The notes beneath the pieces were generated by a model. That model made no database searches. It saw only the letters and a list, made by a program, of their open reading frames with translations, and was not told the origin of the DNA. From the NCBI GenBank assembly GCA_965644315.1, contig CBFFRQ010000034.1, positions 175,492 through 239,491 on the forward strand: a stretch of 64,000 nt of DNA. Reading direction: 5' to 3'. Each line of letters begins with the position of its first letter. Within the stretch, counting starts at the first letter, position 1. The stretch comes from Caecitellus pseudoparvulus. Taxonomy: Eukaryota > Bigyra: Bicosoecida. A program made the translations under genes and the position numbers. This document shows, in pieces, positions 56,376 to 64,000 of this stretch.

Positions 56376-56960
56376 CTACTCAGAGTCAGATGGACACTTC
56401 AAGGACGACCCAGAGGACGACGCCGAGGATGAAATCGACGGTGCCGGAGGTTCCTCGTGGACTTCCGGCCGTGCCAGCCCGAAGTCGAGCAAGGTGGCCT
56501 GCCTCGTGAAGGAGCGAGGCGGCCGACGAGGGGACTTGACAGGGAAGTAAGTGCGCTCGAAGCGCCGCGTCTTCACGTCCCGCACATGCTTCCTCACAGT
56601 ACTCGGATCAGGAGCCGAGTAACCTGGGAGAGGACACGTTCGTCCATGCGCCGCCCACCAGAGGTACCGGGCGTGCCTCTGGATGTGACGGTCGGCACGA
56701 GAGGTAAGGCTGAGCATGCACGTCACCACCGCGTCCCACGCAGATACCGCGAGGCCCGTGGCAGCTACCAGGGCCTCGCGCCAGTACTTGGGGGGGCGGA
56801 GTGGACCCGAGGAGCCGCGGAGAGTGACATGGGGGTTACTCAGGACCGCGGCTGCCTCGGGACTCCAGGGCTGTTGTGCCGGAGGCTGGCCCCACCGATG
56901 GGGCCACTGGCCGCACAGCAGCAGTCGCAGCAGCAGCAGGCGACACGGGCGGCCCAACAA
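56376..56960 (-). CDS. Overlapping open frame after the RT ORF, possible frameshifted C-terminal extension
   Basis: It opens in a different frame from the main ORF, overlaps its last ~40 codons and has no nearby ATG. The ~190 residues look protein-like (LRPPKYWREALVAATGLAVS, then YLWWAAHGRTCPLPGY). They end with RQATLLDFGLARP, similar in spacing to a PCNA-interacting (QxxLxxF) motif. The overlap contains a CTG-rich run near 56,930. Either a frameshift separates it from the main ORF, or it is a chance open frame in GC-rich DNA. Confidence 0.35.
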   Translation of the reverse strand: MLGRPCRLLLLRLLLCGQWPHRWGQPPAQQPWSPEAAAVLSNPHVTLRGSSGPLRPPKYWREALVAATGLAVSAWDAVVTCMLSLTSRADRHIQRHARYLWWAAHGRTCPLPGYSAPDPSTVRKHVRDVKTRRFERTYFPVKSPRRPPRSFTRQATLLDFGLARPEVHEEPPAPSISSSASSSGSSLKCPSDSE

Positions 56961-59900
56961 GCGGCCTTCGTCGGCGTGGACAACAGCATCCAGCAGTGGG
57001 GGGGGTACTTCGAGGTACTGGCAGTTGGCGACCCCCTCACTGCATCATTGGATCTGGACAGGAGGTTCCGCACCTCTGACAGGGCGGACCTTCTCGCAGG
57101 GACCAGGGCGTGGTGGGGGCAGTCAAGAAGGACGTGCTCCTGCAGGCTGCACCAGGAGACGCTGTGGCACAGGGGGCAGGCGCTGAACAGTGTCGGGGTG
57201 TCATCCCCGTTGAACACTTGAAGCGTCTGCCACAGGTGCACCTTCACACGTCTCTCCTGATCGCCTTCGTGGACCCAGAAGACTGGGTTCACAGAGGAAG
57301 GGATCGGGTGCAGCCAGGCGAAGAAGCGAGCACCCACACCGATGTGGTACTCCTTCGGACGCCTGGTGGCCTTCATCTCCCCCGTGGGAGTGTAGCCAAC
57401 TGCACCGCACTTGACCGTCTGGGCCACATGAAGGAAGGAGGCGACGACGCGTTGCCGAGTGGCCCAGGGGGTGGTGTCCGGGAACTGGGGGGCAGCCGAC
57501 AGATCTGAGGACTCCGCTGCCGCGAGTCCAAGCAGCTGGATCTTGGGGGGGGCGGGGTCCATCCCAGCGGTGATGTCGACCCCGTGTGTGTCTGGGGCAG
57601 AGTCAGGCGGCGGCTCCAGGCACACAGCCTCCAGGCGTGCGCGGTCAGGGAGGCATCCAAGGAGCCAGAGGTCGAGTAGACCGTGTAAGGCCCATGGATC
57701 TGGGATGCCTCCAGCGCCTGGCCTGTCGAGGCGGACATTGGCCAGGAAGATGCTGGCCATGTCCAGGGGGGAGGGCAGCAGGTCCAGGGCTTGGCGCAGG
57801 CTGATGGACAGCGCCTTGGCCATGGGGGTGGGCACTTGGACATTCTTCAGCAGCTTCATGAAGATAATGCTGCGGAGTTTCGTCGCCCGGATGTGTGTTG
57901 GCAAGACGCCGCACACAGCAAGCTTTGCATAGTTGTGCATACGTGCTAGCGAGCTTTGCATCCCCAGCTGGGCCTTGCTGAAGGCGATGGCAAGTCCACG
58001 ATCGACGTCCCGCAAAGGTAGCACCGAGTTGCTGACCTGGGACGCCAAGATGTAGTCGGCGGCACTGTTGATGGAGGCAGTGCCGATCCGCTGCTTCAGG
58101 ATCGGACTCAGCCACGCACTACTGAGGAGGGCACCGCAGCCGAACCCAGCCCGAGTGCAGGACAGAGTGGCCTGCCTCGTGGCAAGCAGTCGGGTTCGGC
58201 TGACAGTTTCAGACAGGGGGACACCCAAGTACGAGTAGGTGCTCGTGCGTTGGATGGGTGTCCCCTTGACCTTCATGGACTGCCCTGACCTCAGCCAGCG
58301 GGACCGCCAGATGAGCTTCCGCCGCTCCGTGGCTGACACCCCATTGACCTGTTGCGCCCCGGTGAGGACCATGACCCCGGACTTGCGCGGGTTGATGGCC
58401 AAGCCCACCCGGCTGCCCAGGGCCTTGACTTCAAGGAACATCCGATGGAGGGCAGCAGGGGTGGTGGCGAGGCAAGCAAGATCGTCCGCATAGAGCGTAT
58501 GCGTGACGTGGCCGCGGGGTGTCGGCACTCCTGCCCCTGACACTCCCTGACTTGGCAGCTCTCTCAGGCGTTGAGAGAGCACATCAATAGCCACCTTGAA
58601 CAACAGAGGCGACAGTGCGCCACCCTGGGGGACCCCGTTGGTGACTGGGAGGGGGTCGCAAAGACCATGGCCAGTGTGAATGGCCACTGTGGCGCGCTGC
58701 ATGTAGTCCTTCACGCAGCTGAGCAGGGGCTGTGGGAGGCTTGCTGACTCGAGGATCTCGAGTATCGCTTCGTGGCTGACAGTGTCAAAGGCACTCTTGA
58801 AGTCCACGAAAAGGACAAGGACACTGGCAGTGGGCTTGGCGCGCAGGTGGGCAGTGGACACCTCCTGCAAGGCCAGGATCTGCTCGTGGGTGTTGCGGGC
58901 ATGGGTGAAGCCTGCCTGCTCATGTGAGATCCAGTGCTGCACCCAGTCTTCGACACATGAGGCCACGACCGAGAAGAAGAGCTTGGCTTGGGGGGGACGG
59001 CAGACAATGAGCCTGTATGTCTGCACCCTCCCGGCCTGGCTGGCGGTCTTGGGGATGAGTGTCCCCACCCCACTGTGGTACTGACTTGGACATGAACCGG
59101 TGCTGATGGCCTGTTGAAGAGCGGCAGCGTACCTCTTCCGGAAGTCCTCGCTGGCATACTTGACATGCTCAGCCTGGTAGTGCCCTGTGCCAGGGTTGCG
59201 GTGGAGGCTCAGGGACTGGATCTTCTTCAGGATATGGTCCACGCTCGGGGTCCAGGCGGCTTCAGTCGACATGTGGGTCGGGGCCGATGGGAGCAGCCGG
59301 CCCAGTCCGAACTTCAGGGACACGACTTGCCGTGGAGGGGGGCTGATGATCTGGGCCATCTGGTCCCTGACCACAGCCCGCACTTGTGATGGGTCTGTGA
59401 TGAGGGTGCCGCTGTCGTCCATGACTGACTGGATGGACGACGAAGTGCCCTTCCTCCTTCTGCCGGACAGCTTCCGCACATGCAGGTGAGCAGTGAAGGG
59501 GTCAAGCCGGGCAAGGTCCCGGATGCGCTGCTGGACTTGGAACATGGCGGCCTTGTGTTTCTTGGCAACCAGCCGAGTACACTTGCGCATCGCCTTCTTC
59601 CTTTCAACATGGGTGGCAGCAAGGTCCTCCATGAGCATGTGCTTTCGTTCATCCGCACAACGTAGGTCAGCTGGGGCATGGGGTGACTGGCTATGCTGAA
59701 GAAGGTGCCGGCGTCGATGAAGCTTGCGGAGTTGCTTCTTGATCCGCCCTGTCCTCACTGTCATCCGCTTCTTGACAGAGCTGAGGGTGCGAATGTCGGC
59801 AAGGGCCTGAAGCAGCGGGGGTGCCACAACTTTGCACTTGGCATGGGCTTGTCGGGCAGCGTCGGCAACCAAATCATCCAGGCCTGACAGCAGGGTGTCT

Positions 59901-62900
59901 GCAGCTTGGCCGGGTGGGGGGGATGCGGCACCAGTGATGGATGAGTCAAGCAGCCGCCTGTGCAAGGTCTGTGCCCTGCGCCCTTCACGTGTAGATGATG
60001 CCCACCATGGCGGCACAGAGAAGGAAGAGTGGGCATGCCGGGCACCCTTTGGCCGTGGAGGGATCACAACTTGGACTGTTGCTGACAGGAGGTAGTGGTC
60101 ACTCAGGATCGACTTCTCCGGATTCTGCTTGCCTGCACTGGAGAAGGTTGTCGTCACTGTGTGTGGCACCTTGACCTGGGCCTTGAGCAGTGGGCAGACA
60201 AGGATGTGGTCCAGGGCTCTGCCGTTCGTGGCATGGGTGGAGCACCCGGCGAGCCCGGCTGGCTCGAGGTTACCATGCTCGCACACGATTGCGAGCTCCT
60301 TGACATCTGGGATGGGGTCAGCGACATCGGTCCGGTTCTGCCAGCATGTTGCGTCCCAAGCAGGAAGTCCGCCATCACCAGGATGGCAGTTGAGGTCCCC
60401 CATGAGGGAGATCATATGCGTGGTTCGCAGACTTTTTACAGCGTTGGCCAGCTGCTCCCAGACCTCTTGGCGGTGGGGCAGCTTAGTGTCTGGGTCTGCA
60501 AGTGGCTTCTTCCGCTGGGCCGTGTGCCAGTTGGGCACGTAGGCCGCGATAACAGCAAGGGGCCTTGGCTTCATGGGGATGGAGCAGGCGACCACACAGC
60601 GCCCATCGAGTCCAAGGTTGACTATCTGCGTGGCGCGTAGACGACGGTCGACCAGAAGCGCAACTTCACTGCGACCGGGTGGACGATCTGGGGGGGAGGG
60701 CCTGAAACATTGGAGCCCCATGACTTCCGAGTCAAGTGTGCCGTGGCCACCAGGTTCCGTGAGGCAGAGGACCAGTCTGGATGAACGGAGGCACACAGAC
60801 TGGGCGCAGATGAGAACCTTGTGCAGGTTGCGGCCACACGACCCAGCAACATTCCATGACACGAGCGACACTGGGATGCTGCTGGACTTTCCCACTGGTG
60901 TGTACGGACTCTGCTCCCACCTCGGGGGCATGGCATCCTCGTCTGATGGAATGAGTTGGAACAGAGGGTCGCGCTCCTTTGCCTCACTTGCTGCAGAGGC
61001 CTGTGCTCGAGTGAGCCGGCCTGCTTGAATGGTGACCCTGGTAGACTTCCCCGCGATGAACGTCTTGAGGTGGACAGCCCCCTCGTGGTCCACAAAGGGA
61101 AGGGGAGGGAAGGACTGGCGCAGACTGTGGAATATGTCTCGGATCCTGTCACAAAGAGGGACTGGGTTCCCGGTGTGGGGGGTTGCCGACACTCTGTACA
61201 CCATGTCCACTGCGTCATCGTAGAGTCTCTGCATACACTTGTGCATGGGCAGCTCAGTGCATGCATCAGGTGTGTCTGGGTTCCATAGGACAAGGACTCC
61301 ACGGTCATGGTCAGCCAGTATGAGAGTCAGGTGGGCAGCGTGGACTTGTTGGGGCCGGTGGAGAGCAAAGGCGAAGTGGACGCCATGGAAGTACCGCTCT
61401 TGCTCGTCCTCGTCCACAACCGCTTGTGGACTCACACCGCCATGGTGCTTGTTCCCGCCATGCAGGTCTTCATGCCCAACATTGATACGGTTCAGCAGCA
61501 TGTGGAGACCTGGCAGAAGCACTGGGGGAGACGTGGGCTGCAGCAGCGAGTCATCCGGAGTGAACCGGTACAGCAGTCGGGCCAATGCTGCTAGCTGGTC
61601 CTCGGGATCCGAAGAGGCCACGCCTCTAGTCGGCGCCAGGCACTGGACATCCGAGCTGGACGAGTCAGACAGGGCTGCAGCCTCTCGCTTGCGCAGGGTT
61701 TTGAATGCGCGTTGCGCTGCTTCCACTGTGGCTGCGTGTTGGAGGAGGAGAAGATCCTCGGGCTCCAGCACCTGAGCACCCGCTGCAGTTTCCAGACATG
61801 CTTGCACACAGTGGCGCTCGGAAAGGTTGCCAGCTACTGTGCTTGATGCAAGGAGGCGTTCCAGCGGGGACCCAGTTGGGATTCTGTGTCTTGGGAGATC
61901 CGCTGGGAGCCTGCTGCAGTCTTCCATCCGAACGACTTCAACGATTCCTGGGGAGGGTGGTGATGAGTCTGGCATGTCCAACGTGTCGCATGCCTGCGGT
62001 TCAGACTTGACACTTGGCTTGTCTGCACCAACAAACAAAGTCCTGGCCGTTTCAGTGCTGGGTGCCTGAGCGGGTTGGGCTGCTGACTGGGCATGGTGTT
62101 GTTGCTTTGAGTCTTGCTCAGCAGTTGGCGGTTGGTCCCATCGCGTGCTAGCCCCAGTGCGCACCCGAGAGGATGGAAGGACAACCTCCGTCGTGGGTCG
62201 CGGTGAAGTGGTGGGGGCAGGCATCACTGTACGGAAGGGGCGTCGGCTTGCTGAGGGCTCGGACGGGGGAGTCTTGAAGAGGTCAGCGAACGTTCGTCCT
62301 GGCACGACATTGGATGGCTTCGAAGACTTCGAGCGCTGTCCTCGGCGTACCTTCTTGCGCTTGCCTGGCACATGATGAGCAGTGTGGGCAGGCTTGGGTG
62401 GAGCAGGCCGGTTCACTTTGTCGACAGCGGCGTCGCCCTTGACGGGGACGGAATGTCGGACGAAGTGGCGGTCTTGACGAGCAGGCGGCGAGTGGCCATG
62501 AAGATGGGACTTGACGAGCTTCACGACTGAGCTTACGTCACCTGTCTCAACAGCAATCTTCGTGGCTTGGGGCATCAGGAGGTGGGCCGCCTTGAGCACT
62601 GGGGCCGAGGCAGTCACCTGCACCTTGGCCTTGGCGTTGGCGAACTGGCGTGTGTCTGGAAACACCACAGCCATGAAGCCACCTCGTCCAAGGCGCACAG
62701 TGAAGTCGTCCTCACGTGCTGCTGCTTCGCGTATGCTCCGTGCCAGCTCTGCGCTGGCACTTCCTCCGCCAAGCGAGACTAGCAGGGCAGCTGGGGTTCC
62801 TTGTGGGCGGCGCAACGCCGCTGCACCACGCCCAACTTCCGCACAGATGCCAGGGAACTGGGCCTCCGCCGCCTCACCAAAGACTTGAAGCCAGGAATCT

Positions 62901-63085
62901 CGGATTGTTGATGAAGATGTTGAAGGGTCTTCGTCGATGGGCACTCCGCCAAGCTCAAACGTTCGTGCAGCGCCTCGGCGCGGCATGTCAGTAAATCCGC
63001 CCGTTCTTGGTCCACGCATTGCTCGCGCAGCAATGCACTTATCCACGAAGAGCGCACCCAGTACTTGACTTGTCTTGGCTTCCAT
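56840..63085 (-). CDS. Gag-endonuclease-reverse transcriptase polyprotein of the outer element
   Basis: A 2,081-residue single ORF. The ATG at 63,085 (MEAKTSQVLGALFVDKC) is chosen because the inner element conserves the same start; the frame stays open upstream without an ATG. Residues 1-730 are Gag-like (FTDMPRRGAARTFELGG, SDSSSSD, PPVLLPGLHMLLNRIN) with no CCHC knuckle. Residues ~735-1,010 are an APE-type endonuclease: SWNVAGS, CLTEPGG, AAYVPNW, MGDLNCHPGDG, RALDHILV and the final SDHYLL. Residues ~1,310-1,630 are the reverse transcriptase: LVLFVDFKSAFDTVSHEAIL, GVPQGGALSPLLF and the catalytic LYADDLACLA. Near 1,970 a Cys/His finger (CPLCHSVSWCSLQEHVLLDC) precedes the end. All catalytic residues I can check are present, so the protein may be active. 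The endonuclease probably cuts telomeric DNA, or natural chromosome ends serve as primer. Confidence 0.9.
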   Translation of the reverse strand: MEAKTSQVLGALFVDKCIAARAMRGPRTGGFTDMPRRGAARTFELGGVPIDEDPSTSSSTIRDSWLQVFGEAAEAQFPGICAEVGRGAAALRRPQGTPAALLVSLGGGSASAELARSIREAAAREDDFTVRLGRGGFMAVVFPDTRQFANAKAKVQVTASAPVLKAAHLLMPQATKIAVETGDVSSVVKLVKSHLHGHSPPARQDRHFVRHSVPVKGDAAVDKVNRPAPPKPAHTAHHVPGKRKKVRRGQRSKSSKPSNVVPGRTFADLFKTPPSEPSASRRPFRTVMPAPTTSPRPTTEVVLPSSRVRTGASTRWDQPPTAEQDSKQQHHAQSAAQPAQAPSTETARTLFVGADKPSVKSEPQACDTLDMPDSSPPSPGIVEVVRMEDCSRLPADLPRHRIPTGSPLERLLASSTVAGNLSERHCVQACLETAAGAQVLEPEDLLLLQHAATVEAAQRAFKTLRKREAAALSDSSSSDVQCLAPTRGVASSDPEDQLAALARLLYRFTPDDSLLQPTSPPVLLPGLHMLLNRINVGHEDLHGGNKHHGGVSPQAVVDEDEQERYFHGVHFAFALHRPQQVHAAHLTLILADHDRGVLVLWNPDTPDACTELPMHKCMQRLYDDAVDMVYRVSATPHTGNPVPLCDRIRDIFHSLRQSFPPLPFVDHEGAVHLKTFIAGKSTRVTIQAGRLTRAQASAASEAKERDPLFQLIPSDEDAMPPRWEQSPYTPVGKSSSIPVSLVSWNVAGSCGRNLHKVLICAQSVCLRSSRLVLCLTEPGGHGTLDSEVMGLQCFRPSPPDRPPGRSEVALLVDRRLRATQIVNLGLDGRCVVACSIPMKPRPLAVIAAYVPNWHTAQRKKPLADPDTKLPHRQEVWEQLANAVKSLRTTHMISLMGDLNCHPGDGGLPAWDATCWQNRTDVADPIPDVKELAIVCEHGNLEPAGLAGCSTHATNGRALDHILVCPLLKAQVKVPHTVTTTFSSAGKQNPEKSILSDHYLLSATVQVVIPPRPKGARHAHSSFSVPPWWASSTREGRRAQTLHRRLLDSSITGAASPPPGQAADTLLSGLDDLVADAARQAHAKCKVVAPPLLQALADIRTLSSVKKRMTVRTGRIKKQLRKLHRRRHLLQHSQSPHAPADLRCADERKHMLMEDLAATHVERKKAMRKCTRLVAKKHKAAMFQVQQRIRDLARLDPFTAHLHVRKLSGRRRKGTSSSIQSVMDDSGTLITDPSQVRAVVRDQMAQIISPPPRQVVSLKFGLGRLLPSAPTHMSTEAAWTPSVDHILKKIQSLSLHRNPGTGHYQAEHVKYASEDFRKRYAAALQQAISTGSCPSQYHSGVGTLIPKTASQAGRVQTYRLIVCRPPQAKLFFSVVASCVEDWVQHWISHEQAGFTHARNTHEQILALQEVSTAHLRAKPTASVLVLFVDFKSAFDTVSHEAILEILESASLPQPLLSCVKDYMQRATVAIHTGHGLCDPLPVTNGVPQGGALSPLLFKVAIDVLSQRLRELPSQGVSGAGVPTPRGHVTHTLYADDLACLATTPAALHRMFLEVKALGSRVGLAINPRKSGVMVLTGAQQVNGVSATERRKLIWRSRWLRSGQSMKVKGTPIQRTSTYSYLGVPLSETVSRTRLLATRQATLSCTRAGFGCGALLSSAWLSPILKQRIGTASINSAADYILASQVSNSVLPLRDVDRGLAIAFSKAQLGMQSSLARMHNYAKLAVCGVLPTHIRATKLRSIIFMKLLKNVQVPTPMAKALSISLRQALDLLPSPLDMASIFLANVRLDRPGAGGIPDPWALHGLLDLWLLGCLPDRARLEAVCLEPPPDSAPDTHGVDITAGMDPAPPKIQLLGLAAAESSDLSAAPQFPDTTPWATRQRVVASFLHVAQTVKCGAVGYTPTGEMKATRRPKEYHIGVGARFFAWLHPIPSSVNPVFWVHEGDQERRVKVHLWQTLQVFNGDDTPTLFSACPLCHSVSWCSLQEHVLLDCPHHALVPARRSALSEVRNLLSRSNDAVRGSPTASTSKYPPHCWMLLSTPTKAACWAARVACCCCDCCCAASGPIGGASLRHNSPGVPRQPRS

Positions 63086-63296
63086 GGTGATGATGGAACG
63101 TGATGCAGGTATCCACAGGTGCAGACTCCCGCGGGGAGTGCACACTGCTTGCGCTGGTGTGATGGCGTGCGGAATTCGCACAGCTGCCACCCGCGCGCTG
63201 CACTGCCAACCCAAACACTGTGCAACACCACACTTGGGTGCACGAGCGCCTGGATTAGGCAATGTTAGCAATGCACAACCTATGATTAGGTTGACA
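63086..63296 (-). promoter_or_regulatory. 5' leader of the outer retrotransposon with a conserved block
   Basis: A 55-bp stretch (63,216-63,270) is identical to 55,437-55,491 of the inner element, although the adjacent proteins share only about half of their residues. It begins CACTGTGCAACACCACACTT on the plus strand. Non-LTR elements carry internal promoters and RNA-structure signals in this position, so a promoter or packaging role is likely but unproven. Confidence 0.55.
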
Positions 63297-64000
63297 TTAG
63301 GGTTAGGGTTAGGGTTAGGGTTAGGGTTAGGGTTAGGGTTAGGGTTAGGGTTAGGGTTAGGGTTAGGGTTAGGGTTAGGGTTAGGGTTAGGGTTAGGGTT
63401 AGGGTTAGGGTTAGGGTTAGGGTTAGGGTTAGGGTTAGGGTTAGGGTTAGGGTTAGGGTTAGGGTTAGGGTTAGGGTTAGGGTTAGGGTTAGGGTTAGGG
63501 TTAGGGTTAGGGTTAGGGTTAGGGTTAGGGTTAGGGTTAGGGTTAGGGTTAGGGTTAGGGTTAGGGTTAGGGTTAGGGTTAGGGTTAGGGTTAGGGTTAG
63601 GGTTAGGGTTAGGGTTAGGGTTAGGGTTAGGGTTAGGGTTAGGGTTAGGGTTAGGGTTAGGGTTAGGGTTAGGGTTAGGGTTAGGGTTAGGGTTAGGGTT
63701 AGGGTTAGGGTTAGGGTTAGGGTTAGGGTTAGGGTTAGGGTTAGGGTTAGGGTTAGGGTTAGGGTTAGGGTTAGGGTTAGGGTTAGGGTTAGGGTTAGGG
63801 TTAGGGTTAGGGTTAGGGTTAGGGTTAGGGTTAGGGTTAGGGTTAGGGTTAGGGTTAGGGTTAGGGTTAGGGTTAGGGTTAGGGTTAGGGTTAGGGTTAG
63901 GGTTAGGGTTAGGGTTAGGGTTAGGGTTAGGGTTAGGGTTAGGGTTAGGGTTAGGGTTAGGGTTAGGGTTAGGGTTAGGGTTAGGGTTAGGGTTAGGGTT
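63297..64000 (+). repeat. Terminal telomere array, (TTAGGG)n
   Basis: About 117 consecutive TTAGGG units without a visible variant, reaching the window's right edge. The G-strand runs 5' to 3' outward, as at a right-hand chromosome end. True length is unknown because the window stops inside the array. Confidence 0.99.

Larger units (their letters stand above)
55545..63296 (-). mobile_element. Telomere-inserted non-LTR retrotransposon, outer copy (autonomous type, 7.75 kb)
   Basis: Full-length by appearance. The 3' end is at 55,545 against TTAG; the 5' end is at 63,296, where TTGACA runs straight into the terminal TTAGGG array. It encodes Gag-like, APE endonuclease, reverse transcriptase and zinc-finger regions. 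The 5' leader (63,086-63,296) and 3' region (55,545-56,375) are non-coding. The sense strand is the telomeric C-strand, so its RNA 3' end lies on the centromere side. This is the orientation expected if the chromosome's G-strand 3' end primed reverse transcription. No poly(A) tail is seen. Confidence 0.9.

Noticed and set aside
63297-64000. CRISPR or satellite interpretation of the hexamer array
   Set aside because: Uninterrupted TTAGGG at the window's edge is a telomere; there are no spacers.

Overview
This window is the end of a nuclear chromosome from a unicellular eukaryote. It runs from an interior, gene-dense region on the left to about 700 bp of perfect TTAGGG repeats that fill the right edge. 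The base composition is GC-rich, and genes are tightly packed and mostly intronless, although one gene has many short GT-AG introns. Gene content (a plant-like helicase/RBR ligase, C-type lectin and GCC2/GCC3 ectodomains, huge secreted proteins, ankyrin families) together with TTAGGG telomeres suggests a free-living protist, perhaps a GC-rich heterotrophic stramenopile. No marker fixes the taxon, so that assignment is a guess.

Left region (1-39,258). Two secretory-pathway genes are transcribed divergently from a shared ~730 bp intergenic region. On the minus strand is a nine-exon gene (5' end complete, 3' end off the window) with a signal peptide, Cys-rich GCC2/GCC3-type repeats and C-type lectin domains. 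On the plus strand is a giant gene of two exons, the second 35.4 kb long, encoding about 11,932 residues. It begins with a signal peptide and a recognisable vitellogenin/MTP-type lipid-transport domain. An enormous Ala/Ser/Leu-rich helical region, about 30 fibronectin-III-like repeats, an FG-GAP-like insertion, a GPS-like Cys/His motif and PKD-like domains follow, and it ends in one C-terminal transmembrane helix. I know of no described protein with this architecture.

Middle (39,259-52,067). A broken 3' fragment of methionine aminopeptidase 2 lies on the minus strand. It is followed by an intronless 1,972-residue CCCH/DEAH-helicase-like/RBR protein whose helicase motifs, and probably also its RBR catalytic cysteine, are degenerate. 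Three tandem paralogous genes then encode proteins built of 33- and 38-residue ankyrin-like repeats.

Right region (about 51,975-64,000). The third ankyrin gene loses its family C-terminus at a sharp junction with about 550 bp of very AT-rich DNA that starts with a perfect 14-bp inverted repeat. That DNA is capped by a short interstitial telomere tract, followed by two non-LTR retrotransposons separated by about 2.5 telomere repeats, and then the terminal array. Both elements point the same way, with the 3' end towards the centromere, and join the telomere repeat in the same register. The outer one (7.75 kb) carries Gag-like, APE endonuclease, reverse transcriptase and zinc-finger regions in one long ORF. 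The inner one (2.9 kb) carries only the Gag-like part. The arrangement looks like a broken chromosome end that was sealed and then extended by telomere-targeted retrotransposition, with an autonomous/Gag-only pair reminiscent of Drosophila TART/HeT-A, here alongside ordinary telomerase-type repeats.
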